Under the pieces are notes generated by a model. That model saw only the letters and a program-made list of their open reading frames with translations, was not told the DNA's origin and did not search any database. Below are positions 45,187 to 54,646 of a stretch of DNA of 64,000 bases, piece by piece; within the stretch, counting starts at the first letter, position 1; each line of letters opens with the position of its first letter. The stretch covers positions 1,860,001 through 1,924,000 of the forward strand of contig VRMN01000002.1 in NCBI GenBank assembly GCA_008690995.1. Reading direction: 5' to 3'. Source of the DNA: Porphyridium purpureum (taxonomy: Eukaryota > Rhodophyta > Bangiophyceae > Porphyridiales > Porphyridiaceae). The translations under genes were made by a program, and so were the position numbers.

Positions 45187-46362
45187 TTAAGGAGTAGGTG
45201 ATGGTGGTTCGCCACCTTCATCCTTGCAGGTGCGGTGTTCACTTTCAGCTTCTTCTTCTCCCGGTTCGCCCGTTTCTGACTCGACGACCTGGCCATCGCT
45301 GCCAATTGCCTCCGCGTCGAGGTTGCCTGGATCAGCATGTCGTTCGACGCCCTCTACTTCGTTGGGATGGTCCGTTCTTGACACTTCATCGTGCGCGTCG
45401 GCCTGCACATCCTCTACAGCGGTGGATGGCCCTTCTTCGACTCTGTTCTCTGCTAGAGCAGAGCCAGCATCGGCGCCCTCGGCATCGTCGCGCGTTGCAG
45501 GGGGAGCCCCAGGCTCAACTGCTCTGGCGTGCTCGTGACTTGCCATATCTGGCACTCCAGGACCTGCTGCGTCTTCACCGGGTTCTTCGCCAACAGACGC
45601 TGAACCTGACGCACTGATTTCACTCGTTTCACTCATTGTTGTTTCTGCTGCCTCGACCGGTCTTTCTGCGTGAGTGGTCTCTTCCCCGGCCAGATGCGCC
45701 TCCGGGACCATGATCTGGACACTGTCACTGCTCGAAGCAACAGCTCTGGGTGTTCTGGATTGCTTCGTCTTGCGATACAAGAGATGTCCTTCAGTCATGG
45801 CATGGGACATCATTGACATGTAGAGATGGAGTGCAAGGGACGACTCATCGTTACCGGGGATCGGGTACTGCACCTCTTTCGGATCGCAGTCCGTATCCAG
45901 CACGGCGATCACCTGCATCGACATGACGTTGGCCTCGGCGATTGCGACGCGATTTTTTCTCGCGTCCATCACAAAGAGCGCGTCCGGAAGCTTGTTCCCA
46001 AACCGTTGAAGAGTACCCATTTGAGCGGCGTTGGTAAACATACCCCCTATCCAGCGCTTCGACTTTCTTTGGAAGATCGCGCCTGGCGTGCGTTCCGCAA
46101 TCGAGACGAGCATGTCATGCTGTGTTTCCTCGCGCGGACCCAGCCAGTATATTCTGCCACCACTTGCAGTCAGCTCGCGCGCAAAGCGCAGCGCGTCCGC
46201 CATGAGCACAACAGTCTTGTCCAAGTTGATAATATGCATACCATTGCGCACGCCAAGAATAAACGGCGCCATGCGCGGGTTCCACACGCGCGTCTTGTGC
46301 CCCAAATGCACGCGCGCGTCCATGAACCGCCGCAGCACGTTCTCGGACGTGCGTGCCGACAT
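45187..46362 (-). CDS. MRPS2: Mitochondrial small-subunit ribosomal protein uS2
   Basis: 391 aa from ATG 46362 (MSARTSENVLRRF); the frame continues upstream only from a GTG codon, although MWVVRSAARRS there resembles a presequence. The uS2 domain covers about residues 10-215: ARVHLGHKTRVWNPRMAPFI, NGMHIINLDKTV, WLGPREETQHD, KRWIGGMFTN, LPDALFVMDARKNRVAIAEA and VLDTDCDPKEVQYPIPGND. Bacterial-type rather than cytosolic uS2, so organellar; plastid uS2 is usually plastid-encoded in red algae, hence the mitochondrial call. The C-terminal about 170 residues are a highly acidic Glu/Ala/Ser/Thr-rich tail that is not part of the family. Confidence 0.87.
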   Translation of the reverse strand: MSARTSENVLRRFMDARVHLGHKTRVWNPRMAPFILGVRNGMHIINLDKTVVLMADALRFARELTASGGRIYWLGPREETQHDMLVSIAERTPGAIFQRKSKRWIGGMFTNAAQMGTLQRFGNKLPDALFVMDARKNRVAIAEANVMSMQVIAVLDTDCDPKEVQYPIPGNDESSLALHLYMSMMSHAMTEGHLLYRKTKQSRTPRAVASSSDSVQIMVPEAHLAGEETTHAERPVEAAETTMSETSEISASGSASVGEEPGEDAAGPGVPDMASHEHARAVEPGAPPATRDDAEGADAGSALAENRVEEGPSTAVEDVQADAHDEVSRTDHPNEVEGVERHADPGNLDAEAIGSDGQVVESETGEPGEEEAESEHRTCKDEGGEPPSPTP

Positions 46363-46697
46363 CGTGCTGCGCCGTGCCGCGCTCCTCACCACCCACACAA
46401 GCCCTCAACAACGCGGTTCTCCTTCCTTCGGCCTCGTCACAAACCCCCAAGCCACACCCACCGCCCACGTCAAGCCTACTTTTCTGTCCCACGTGCATTC
46501 GGCCGAACAGTACTTCGGTTGGACAATGTGTACACGATGTACAGCGCGTTAACCGATGAACTGTTAGACCGTTTACGACGTGACGTAGCCGAAACCGGTT
46601 TACGGATTCATTCGTTCAGAGGTGTTCGGGGGGAGGAGCATGGTGGTGTGGAAAACTGGCAAGGTAGGTGTTTGACCGTCCGAAGAAGACGACCAGG
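46363..46697. other. Divergent promoter uS2m / thioredoxin-fold gene
   Basis: 335 bp shared upstream region with TGTACAG at 46538-46544. No gene seen. Confidence 0.5.
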
Positions 46698-47702
46698 ATG
46701 TCCAAATCGCAGCGTGCGAGGCGCCATGGTAGGCCTAAGCTGAAGCAAATGTACAGAGGTATGACCTGGATCACCGTGGAATGGCTGGCTGTGCTTTTTA
46801 TTTGGATGACGTGTGTGTTCGGCGAACAGGACGTTCCCAATTCATGCGCAACTGAGAGGTGTTCTGGTTTGCGGTCTACAAACGACATGCCGGATTCGTG
46901 TGGATTAGGAGGCAAGGAGCAAATTTGCGCAGTGAGTGCTGAGGAAGAGCTGCCAGAGCCGGCGAATCGCGCCTGTGCAAGTCTGACGAGAATGACCCGC
47001 TTTGACGAACAAGCCGCAACGCACATCGATGTTGACTATGAAAGCGGTGAGCAACCTGCGCAGCTTTATGCGCGCGTGGTGAATGAATCACGCTTACTGG
47101 ACATTTTGCGTGCATCCTCTGCGTTGGCACCAGTGTCCACGTCCGTGTTGGAGGTGGGCGATGAGAGAAAGCCAGCACGTTCCGCTCGCTCCAATTCGCA
47201 TGAGTTTGTTTTGGTGAACTTTCATGCAACTGGATGGTGTCGCTTTTCGCAGGCTTTTGAGTCGACGTACGCTTTACTTGCCGCATCCTTTCCGGAACTG
47301 TGCGTTCTATCGATCGATGCATACCACAATGCCGCGTTCAATTCGCGTTTCGGCGCACATGCGTTTCCGTCCGTGATTCTATTTCATGCCGGAGAGCCGC
47401 TGTTCCGCTACCGCGGCAACCGCACTGTCGATTCGCTCGCATCGTGGCTGCGCACCCGCATCACCGATCTGTCCAAGCACCGCGAACCTCATTTACAAGT
47501 CGAGGAGCAGGTCTCGCGCTTTTACAACCTGCGGGCAAAGGCGCGTGCGCAGCTGGACGATGCCCAGCAAGACCGATTCTGGCCTTTCAAGCTCGCCGCC
47601 GCAATTATATCTGTCTTAGGTTCGCTTATCTGTAGTATCAGGCTGGCGCGCTGGTGCTTTGAGTGGTTCGTGCCGCTCGGCTGGCCGCCTTCTGACGATT
47701 AA
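46698..47702 (+). CDS. Thioredoxin-fold membrane protein, WCxxS type
   Basis: 334 aa from ATG 46698. A signal or signal-anchor segment (WLAVLFIWMTCVFG) near residue 30 leads into a Cys-containing linker. The thioredoxin-like domain is about 170-265: FVLVNFHATGWCRFSQAFES, LCVLSIDAYHNAAFNSRFG, AFPSVILFHAGEPLFRYRG and SLASWLRTRI. The active site reads W-C-R-F-S, so the second Cys is replaced by Ser, as in APR-like (APRL) and TXNDC15-type proteins; disulfide exchange would be limited. The cis-Pro (FPS) is kept. A C-terminal membrane helix (FKLAAAIISVLGSLICSI) anchors it. Likely ER lumenal. Subfamily uncertain between APRL and TXNDC15. Confidence 0.75.
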   Translation: MSKSQRARRHGRPKLKQMYRGMTWITVEWLAVLFIWMTCVFGEQDVPNSCATERCSGLRSTNDMPDSCGLGGKEQICAVSAEEELPEPANRACASLTRMTRFDEQAATHIDVDYESGEQPAQLYARVVNESRLLDILRASSALAPVSTSVLEVGDERKPARSARSNSHEFVLVNFHATGWCRFSQAFESTYALLAASFPELCVLSIDAYHNAAFNSRFGAHAFPSVILFHAGEPLFRYRGNRTVDSLASWLRTRITDLSKHREPHLQVEEQVSRFYNLRAKARAQLDDAQQDRFWPFKLAAAIISVLGSLICSIRLARWCFEWFVPLGWPPSDD

Positions 47703-47793
47703 ACTTCTGCGGGAGCCATGGCGGCCGAAGACTGAACAGAAATTTTATGTTAAACCAAAGAAGAAAAGTCTGGCTTTTGCGGGCACAGCTATC

Positions 47794-48915
47794 ATGCTGG
47801 CATGGGTGATCACCGGCCCCGCCCCAGCCCGTGCGACGCATCGCGCGCAAACGTGCGCGCACACAAATGGGCCGCGGCACTTCAAGACTGTACAAGCATG
47901 CTCTGTGCGCGACGCATTCCAGCGGCACGAATCTCGCCTCGATCAGCTACGGGAGGCGGGGCTCGCGGGTGTAGGCCAGAACTCGCTGATTGACCTATTG
48001 GAACGTTTCGACATCCTGCTGCACGAACTGCTCCAGATAACGGCTGCGGATCCGTCGCTGAGCAAACTTGTCGAGCAAGCGGCTTTCTCCTCAGGTCCCG
48101 CGGGAAGGCAATACGCGCAGATTCTACTCGCGCAGTTTGTCAAGGTGTGCGACCAGCGCACAAATGGGATGGCGCTAAATGCCTTCCAAAGGAATGTGTC
48201 GTTCCGTGCGAATCGGATTTTTAATCCAGCTCGAATCGCGTCGTTTTACAGCGTCTTCCTGGAAAGTGTTGATTGGTCGACGGCTGCGTCGGCACTCGCG
48301 TACGTGGGCATTCCCCCGCAGACCTACATGGTGGAGCGCACTTCGCTCGGACGAGTCTTTACTTATGACCCGTCGCAGCGCACCAAAGATATTGTGTACG
48401 TGCGAGGCCCGAATGACGGGCCTTTTGATGTACTGATTGACGTCGATCGGCTCCTCAAACACGTTCTCACCATTCAGCTCGATATTGATTTATCCGCCCT
48501 CAAGGAGGATTATGACGCGAGCGCGCGCAGGATCGAGCTCGTGAGCATATCCGAAGGTAGCGCAATGGGCGCACGCTTGTCACCACACGAATGGCTGATG
48601 GCGCAGATACCAGATGATGCGCTGGCACAGCACGTGCGAGATGTTGTCATGGGCATTGTGCGGGTGGCGCTGGAAATGAGCCTAAGCTGCGAGTGGTGTG
48701 AGTCGGTCCGCGTGCGGCCCAACTCAGACCCGCTGCTCGCGGCCATGGCGCCCTGCATGTTTGCTGTTGCACTATGCTTCGCGGGTATTCTGGATCAATA
48801 CGAGAAGAACTGGGCCAGAAGAAGATCAAGCGGGGCTGAAGAGGATCTTCGAGCCCTAGGGCTTACCTTTTCCGAGGACGAGAGCGGTCTCAGTCTGCTC
48901 TGGAAGAGACCATGA
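47794..48915 (+). CDS. Unknown protein with C-terminal hydrophobic segment
   Basis: 373 aa from ATG 47794, 91 bp after the previous stop in the same orientation. The frame opens further upstream without an ATG. MLAWVITGPAPARA at the start may be a weak signal peptide. The body is mostly helical with mixed charge (SLIDLLERFDILLHELLQIT, LLAQFVKVCDQRTNGMALNA, RNVSFRANRIFNPARIASFY) and one hydrophobic segment near residue 335 (AMAPCMFAVALCFAGIL) followed by a basic tail. No known motif recognised. Long uninterrupted frame and gene-like codon use support a real gene. Confidence 0.6.
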   Translation: MLAWVITGPAPARATHRAQTCAHTNGPRHFKTVQACSVRDAFQRHESRLDQLREAGLAGVGQNSLIDLLERFDILLHELLQITAADPSLSKLVEQAAFSSGPAGRQYAQILLAQFVKVCDQRTNGMALNAFQRNVSFRANRIFNPARIASFYSVFLESVDWSTAASALAYVGIPPQTYMVERTSLGRVFTYDPSQRTKDIVYVRGPNDGPFDVLIDVDRLLKHVLTIQLDIDLSALKEDYDASARRIELVSISEGSAMGARLSPHEWLMAQIPDDALAQHVRDVVMGIVRVALEMSLSCEWCESVRVRPNSDPLLAAMAPCMFAVALCFAGILDQYEKNWARRRSSGAEEDLRALGLTFSEDESGLSLLWKRP

Positions 48916-48999
48916 GGGCTACACTTCTGACGTGCGGTAATTGCGAAATGCGACTGTGGCATGGCACGATGCTACCTCTCATGTCAGGAAAGGCCATTT

Positions 49000-51939
49000 T
49001 CAAGCATGAACGCTGTCGTCGTCTTCATCAATTCTTATGTTTGCCTGAACCTCAATGATCGATAGAAAGTGGACGAGCTCAGGGTCATGCCTGATCTTCT
49101 CATACTCTTCGTTGACTACGGCGGGAAGCATTTCCGGCGTGATGCCAGTCCGTGAGAAACGCTCGCGATTTCGTTCTACGCGAGCCCACAGAATTGCCAC
49201 AAATTCTTCTAGCGTTTGGGTGGGATCAAGCCGATACGAATCCCCGAATTGGTCGTACACGTAGTTGATTCTTTGTTCCGTCCCTGCGCTCATGGCGACC
49301 AGCTCATGACGACGCTGCTGCAATCGGCTGTGCTCGCGAATACATCTCTCCACCCACGAGAGCAGCACAATGTCTTTCTTGCCCCCTTGCCTCTCGACAA
49401 TTTTTACAGCACGACGATCTGTGCCTTGCGCTGCCTGGGCGTAAGTTCTCACCCAGTCTTGGACATCTGGATTGTTGGCTGAAGAGGCAAGAAAGCAAGT
49501 TGCCTCAGCGGCGCTGCGTGCATTGATTGAAGGCAGCATAATGCCGCCATGTTCCTCCACGAGGCACTGCACTTCTTCTTCCTTGTTTGCGTGCCCAAGC
49601 CAGCAAAACTTGAGATCCTTGAAGATATCACTTTTCCGCTCCTGACAAGCTCGTCCGGGAGGTCCTTGTACGAAACCGCTCTTTGCATCGAGCGCGGCAC
49701 TCACTCGCCGCTTTTTCCTCTTCAAACCACTAGGGTTCAAAGGTCGCACCGGCCCCTGTATTGATGTGGTCCTTGCTCTGTGCAAGAGGTCGCTTATTGT
49801 GTCGATATCCTGAATGGCCTTGTCGTGTGGATCCCGAATGTTTGTGACACGTGGGAATCGCAATTCACCGGAAAAGCCGCCATCTGAGTCCCTCGAGAGA
49901 TTGTACGCCTTGACAGTCAGAATCCTGGAGCGTCTCGGGTCCCGAATCCAGACATCTGGATGCTTCAGTGACATGCCTCCAGGAACAATCAGGTACGGCG
50001 GCCTCCATGACCGTCCAGTCTCTTTCGAGTCCACGGCATTATGGACGAATGCAAGGTTGAGCTTTCCAGCTTCTTCGTCCGAGTAGCCCGTACCAACCCT
50101 GCCAATTGGTACGAATAGCAGCTCCTGATCATCATTCACGGCATGCTCTTGCAGCAGCGCAAGATGGAAATGCGACAACATCTTCGACCGCCGCTCGCCT
50201 GTTCCGTAGCTCCCACCGATGATTACTGCGTCAATATCCGTGATACCGCCGCCAAAGTAATCGGGCTTGAGCTTCAGCGACACTATTGGTGACCTTTTGT
50301 TGACTGCGTATTCAGCGCTCATGTTTTTCATGACCAACCCCTCATGGCCGAGGTCTACCACGTACTCGTGCAGCTTTTCTCTGACCTCGTCAGCGGATGT
50401 CACAGCCTCGTACGGTGCGATCGAGATTATGTCGTCTGGACGCGAAGCATCAGTTTTCACGATACTTTCAAGAATGCGCTTCCGCTCGTGGCGAGGCTTC
50501 CACGCGACCTGCCAGGTGTCTAACGCGTATGTCCTTCGTGTGCTGCGGTCATTAACAACAGCACCATCCAAGTAAAGCACGTCAAAGACCATAAACTTCA
50601 GACTCTGCCTGCCCACTGTGCCCCCATGGCTTGGTGGATCATTGTTTATGGCAAACGAGCGTAGTCGTTCAAATGGTTCAGCGCTTCCCATACGACCAAC
50701 ACCTCTCATGCTGACTGATTCTTTCGAAAGCTGGTCAGTCTCGTGATTCCATAAAACAACTTCACCGTCCAGAACACAGGACATGGCCTCAACTTGTGCG
50801 TTGATCGGACCCGCTAGCCACTTTGCGTAGTTCGAGTTTTCATCGACCAAATTTCGCGAAAAGAGTTGTACATGCTTTCCGTTCTTGTGCACCTGCAACC
50901 GCTGGCCGTCATATTTGGGTTCGATGACGACGCCTGCGTTTGCGCTGCCCTTTAGCATATCCTTGAATTGTGCTTCGAAAAAGTCGGAATTGCCGCGAGC
51001 GGAAAGCTCAACACCAAATGGCTTGTTCAGAATCACTCGCGACCGCCTTGCGTCCTGGTACGCACCATCTGTGCGATACATTTTTTGCATTTCCTCCTCA
51101 GACTTCTCACACAGAATCTTGAGGTCATGGTGAGAGTTGTATTCGACCTCGGCACCCGGAAAGTACCATTTCAAAATCGTCATCTCGGAGGTACGTAGGC
51201 GCATCTCTTTCAGAATCAGCCGCACAAGCCAGCGATTCTCGTCCGGTGTGCACCGAGCAATGAGATTTCCAAGGGCTGACCGCGCCTGGGCACCTGCCCC
51301 GGCTCCCTTGTATGCGTGCGCCAGGGCGTCCAGCGCCTGGTCGACCTCCCAAACCCGTATCCGATGTTCCCTGTATTGCCTTTTGGTGTCGCTTTCTTCA
51401 AGGAGGATGTTGTGGTTACGCTCCTTCAGAAACTTGAATACAACTTCGCTCAACATGCCTGCTGCTTCACCGGCCGCACGCTCATCTGTGAAATGCAGCA
51501 ACTGCTGCCAGCTTTCATCGGCAGACGCGCCCTTCAGGCCCATTGTGTTGATGTAAATTTGGCTGAGCGCTTTTGCTTGTATGCCATATTTGGATCTCAG
51601 GCTATCGAGACCCGGTACCAACAGCCTCAAGATTGGATAAGCGAGACACGCAGGCACCATTCCCGCTAGAATCTCCGTTTCGTCTGGGTGAGGCACGTGT
51701 GTTCTCCCCGGGCTTGGCTCTTTTTCTTGCCACATGCTCTTCAGGTGCAGAAAGATATCCCTCATCTCAGCCTTCTTCTCCTCGGTGCTCTTCTCGGTGA
51801 ATGTCTTGAACAAGGAACACAAGTGTTTGAACTTGAACGCTTTCAGCACCTCATCTGTTACCTTTTGCTTCTCATCGAACCAATCCTTTCTCTCCAGCAC
51901 CCGGTGCGACGATTCAGCGTTAGACACATGCCCCTGCAT
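49000..51939 (-). CDS. LIG4: DNA ligase IV
   Basis: ATP-dependent ligase that seals double-strand breaks in non-homologous end joining with XRCC4. 979 aa from ATG 51939 (MQGHVSNAES); upstream in-frame sequence opens only from TTG. Domains: DNA-binding region about 20-300; adenylation domain with motif I EPKYDGQRLQVHK (adenylated Lys), FSRN, SCVLDGEVV, LKFMVFDVLYLDG, DLGHEGLVMKN and motif V VSLKLKPDY; OB fold; two BRCT regions at the C-terminus (KFCWLGHANKEEEVQCLVEE and DIVLLSWVERCIREHSRL). The long region between suits XRCC4 binding. Somewhat longer than human LIG4 (911 aa). Complete. Confidence 0.93.
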   Translation of the reverse strand: MQGHVSNAESSHRVLERKDWFDEKQKVTDEVLKAFKFKHLCSLFKTFTEKSTEEKKAEMRDIFLHLKSMWQEKEPSPGRTHVPHPDETEILAGMVPACLAYPILRLLVPGLDSLRSKYGIQAKALSQIYINTMGLKGASADESWQQLLHFTDERAAGEAAGMLSEVVFKFLKERNHNILLEESDTKRQYREHRIRVWEVDQALDALAHAYKGAGAGAQARSALGNLIARCTPDENRWLVRLILKEMRLRTSEMTILKWYFPGAEVEYNSHHDLKILCEKSEEEMQKMYRTDGAYQDARRSRVILNKPFGVELSARGNSDFFEAQFKDMLKGSANAGVVIEPKYDGQRLQVHKNGKHVQLFSRNLVDENSNYAKWLAGPINAQVEAMSCVLDGEVVLWNHETDQLSKESVSMRGVGRMGSAEPFERLRSFAINNDPPSHGGTVGRQSLKFMVFDVLYLDGAVVNDRSTRRTYALDTWQVAWKPRHERKRILESIVKTDASRPDDIISIAPYEAVTSADEVREKLHEYVVDLGHEGLVMKNMSAEYAVNKRSPIVSLKLKPDYFGGGITDIDAVIIGGSYGTGERRSKMLSHFHLALLQEHAVNDDQELLFVPIGRVGTGYSDEEAGKLNLAFVHNAVDSKETGRSWRPPYLIVPGGMSLKHPDVWIRDPRRSRILTVKAYNLSRDSDGGFSGELRFPRVTNIRDPHDKAIQDIDTISDLLHRARTTSIQGPVRPLNPSGLKRKKRRVSAALDAKSGFVQGPPGRACQERKSDIFKDLKFCWLGHANKEEEVQCLVEEHGGIMLPSINARSAAEATCFLASSANNPDVQDWVRTYAQAAQGTDRRAVKIVERQGGKKDIVLLSWVERCIREHSRLQQRRHELVAMSAGTEQRINYVYDQFGDSYRLDPTQTLEEFVAILWARVERNRERFSRTGITPEMLPAVVNEEYEKIRHDPELVHFLSIIEVQANIRIDEDDDSVHA

Positions 51940-52549
51940 TGTGCAAGATCTGCTCGCGAACCGCGCATCGTATGGTGTAGATTTCCTTTCCAATCGTCTC
52001 TCCCAACGCCTCTCGACCTTTCCTAGAGTCCAAAGATGGCCAGCAGTCCAGCTAGTCGTACCATGGACGGCTTACTTGACGAACGGATCACCTGGATCCC
52101 AGTCGAACGGCTGAGCCCTTTTCAAATGAGCAAAGTCACGCGGTGCTACACAGTCGGTTAGTGCAGGTCACAGATATCCCGCGACCGGCCCATGGGGGAG
52201 AGCTGCGACCACGACGCAACCACACAAGAACGAAACACCAACCTCCGGTTGGGAAAAGTTGGGAAGAAGTTGACAGAAACGGAAGCAGAGAATAATTGTG
52301 GCCTAGGGAAGACACGAAGACTGGAGAGGAAGTTGCAAAGCAGGATTGGCTGCTAGCTTCTCTCACGAATTGTGGCAGGTCGGACCCGTATTTTGTGACA
52401 AATCGTGATACTTTTATTGAGTAGGTCACCATCCGTACCAACCCGACCGAGGCCAGGTTAGTGGTCATGAAGAACTGTTATGTGAGTGCGTGCCATCTGT
52501 CCGTGATACGTAGTGTGGCCGGTCGTCTTGTCGTGCTGACAACCACCAT
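51940..52549. other. Divergent upstream region of LIG4 with possible short exon
   Basis: A plus-strand frame from ATG 52036 encodes MASSPASRTMDGLLDERITW and then PVERLSPFQMSKVTRCYTVG before a TAG at about 52157. The end contains GGTTAGT, a possible donor site, so this may be a first exon or a 41-residue protein; no family recognised. The rest shows no gene. Confidence 0.3.
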
Positions 52550-53194
52550 TTACACGTAGATGATCGCGCGCGCGTTCGAAATGCTCAGCGTCACGTCGCA
52601 CTCGGCCTCAAACTCCTCGATGCGCTTCTCGAACTCTTGCAGCTTCGCATCGATGCTGATGGGATCAATCAGCTTGGACTCGTTGTTCTCCAGGAAAGGT
52701 CCAGTGATGCGCTCATAGTCCTCTTTGTTCAGCTGCGACTCGCGCTTCGCGTACGTCGCCTCCAGCAGCTTCATCATCTTGGCCTCCATCTCCGTGTTCT
52801 TGCTCTCGACCTGTCGCAGCTTGCGTGCATACTTCTCGCGCAGATTGCGCACCATCTCGCGCTCCAGCTCGATCTGCGCCTTGCGCTCAATCACCTCGGC
52901 TACCGTGTACGTGGTGCCGGCCACCTCAACCGACGTGGTCGCGTTCGAGAGCACCACTGCGCACTTGAGCTTGCGCTTTAGCTCCAACAGGTCCATCAGT
53001 GACTGCCAGTCGGCCTTGGTCTCCTTCTGGAACTGCTCCAGGCTCTTGTTCTGCATCGACTGCTCCAGCTTGGCACCGGTCTGAATACACACGGGCTCAA
53101 ACTCCTGGACCTGCTTCTCGACGCGCTTTCCAATCATCTTCATCTGCACGAGCGCACGCGCCACCGTGTACTCGGTCTTGCCCGTGTCCGCCAT
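52550..53194 (-). CDS. Coiled-coil protein, unknown
   Basis: 214 aa from ATG 53194 (MADTGKTEYTVARAL). Nearly all helical: heptads in the first 45 residues (ALVQMKMIGKRVEKQVQEF), a short beta/turn centre (GTTYTVAEVIERKA) and a long coiled coil (EREMVRNLREKYARKLRQVE through MEAKMMKLLEATYAKRESQL). The end reads LIDPISIDAKLQEFEKRIEE, then ECDVTLSISNARAIIYV. Layout recalls small coiled-coil proteins of bacteria and phages more than known eukaryotic families, but this is an impression only. The frame upstream of the ATG is Arg/Lys-rich and not counted. Confidence 0.6.
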   Translation of the reverse strand: MADTGKTEYTVARALVQMKMIGKRVEKQVQEFEPVCIQTGAKLEQSMQNKSLEQFQKETKADWQSLMDLLELKRKLKCAVVLSNATTSVEVAGTTYTVAEVIERKAQIELEREMVRNLREKYARKLRQVESKNTEMEAKMMKLLEATYAKRESQLNKEDYERITGPFLENNESKLIDPISIDAKLQEFEKRIEEFEAECDVTLSISNARAIIYV

Positions 53195-53620
53195 GGCCAA
53201 TCTTCTCTTCGTTCCTACCTGCTGCCTCCTCCCCTTCCTGTGCTCCTGCCGCTCGCGCTTGGACTTCTGGACGAGGCAGATTAGACACAGACCGCCGCCG
53301 CGCCCGCCCTTCGCGCTTATATGCACACTTGCACGCAGGCCAGCCTTGCTGCTCACGCGCTGGATCACGTGTGGCGTCGAGATCTTGGCTGCGTTGCCAC
53401 CTTGCTAGCGCTTTCAAGGCATGTGTCCACTTGAAATACGCGCGCCAGCTCAGATGGCGATAGATTTTTGTTCTCAATTCGCGCGTTCATAGTTTAAATT
53501 CAGACCGTGTGAAATGGAAGTACAGTTCAATGCGATAAGAAGTACAGTTGCCTTTGAGAGGTACTGTGGCGTGCGCATGACCTGTGCGCGACTGGTTGAC
53601 GGCCCAGTTGGTGCGAGTTG
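53195..53620. other. Divergent promoter with tandem GTACAGT
   Basis: Between the coiled-coil gene and the CDF-type gene. GTACAGT occurs twice on the plus strand, 53520-53526 and 53542-53548, 22 bp apart. No gene seen. Confidence 0.55.
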
Positions 53621-54646
53621 ATGAGCTGCGCGCATGACGGCGCGCATGCGCTAGACGACGGTATGGCAGTGGTACCGACGCGCGGGGCTCCGTATAAGCG
53701 CGCGCTTTTGATCCTCGTCCTTCATGCGGTGAGCACCGTGCAAGACCTCTTTGTGGGCGTGCGCGTCGCACATTCGTACAGCATCTACCTCGCAGGGCTC
53801 CAGATGCTGGACACCGTCGGTCTCATCTTTGCTTGCATGGCGCTCAGGTTCTCTGCTCTTCATGGCTCCAGAGCGTGCGCGCAGTACACGTTTGGGTATG
53901 ACCGGATGATGGTGCTGGCGGGGTTCACCCTGGTGATGATTCTCATCTTCACGGCCTTGCTGCGCATCGTGAGTGCGCTGCAGGTCGCATTTGGAGCCGG
54001 CCTGCTTGCGGCAGGGAAGCGGAACCACGTACCAGACGCCACTCTCTTGCACTTTGTCGTTAGCGTGATCGGAACTGTGATGTTCTTCCCCATGCGGCAT
54101 GTGCGCAGGCTTCAGAAGAGTTCGCAGAGGGAGCCAACGACAAGATTGGTCTCAGGAGAGCCTGGAGCAGCACCAGCAGGGGGTATCATGACACTGCCGA
54201 GGTTTGCGTTTGACGATGTGACGGAAGGATTATTCTTGCATTCGGCTGGTGACCTTCTGCACGCCACCTCCCATGCGCTCCTGAACTGGATGGCAGTAAA
54301 CGCCTTGCAGCGTACGTGGGTGAGCGCGTTGCTTTCCATAGTCATGGCTCTAATTATGGTCATGGTGACGCTGCCGTTGCTGCGCCGCACGTCTTTGACG
54401 TTGATGCGTGAAAATCCGCCCGAGACGCGGCAAGTGAAAGAACGCCTCGCGGAGCTTCGGGAGAAAATGAGCTTCCGAGTTACGGACGCGCAGTTTTGGT
54501 GTACCGCCACTGGCAAGACGGTAGGCATGTTGTACATCCAAATTCCGTCAAATGGTGTGGAGGACGAGTACGTGGCGTACTTTCATGAGGTGCTGGGTGG
54601 TCTCATCGGCAACTTGACCGTACAGGTCGAGCGCGACATCTCGTAG
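53621..54646 (+). CDS. Cation diffusion facilitator (ZnT-like) protein
   Basis: 341-aa multi-pass protein with the CDF layout: six hydrophobic helices followed by a cytosolic C-terminal domain. Helix 3 entry FGYDRMMVLAGF corresponds to the FGYxRxEVLGAF motif of CDF proteins; helix 5 LFLHSAGDLLHATSHALLNW keeps the HxxxD zinc site (H-S-A-G-D). In helix 2 the matching site reads LQMLD, so the usual His/Asp first residue is missing, as in non-transporting partners such as ZnT6. The C-terminal RVTDAQFWCTATGKTVGMLY segment resembles the CDF ferredoxin-like domain. It may work as a heterodimer partner in the secretory pathway. ATG 53621 is preferred over the preceding TTG. Confidence 0.7.
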   Translation: MSCAHDGAHALDDGMAVVPTRGAPYKRALLILVLHAVSTVQDLFVGVRVAHSYSIYLAGLQMLDTVGLIFACMALRFSALHGSRACAQYTFGYDRMMVLAGFTLVMILIFTALLRIVSALQVAFGAGLLAAGKRNHVPDATLLHFVVSVIGTVMFFPMRHVRRLQKSSQREPTTRLVSGEPGAAPAGGIMTLPRFAFDDVTEGLFLHSAGDLLHATSHALLNWMAVNALQRTWVSALLSIVMALIMVMVTLPLLRRTSLTLMRENPPETRQVKERLAELREKMSFRVTDAQFWCTATGKTVGMLYIQIPSNGVEDEYVAYFHEVLGGLIGNLTVQVERDIS

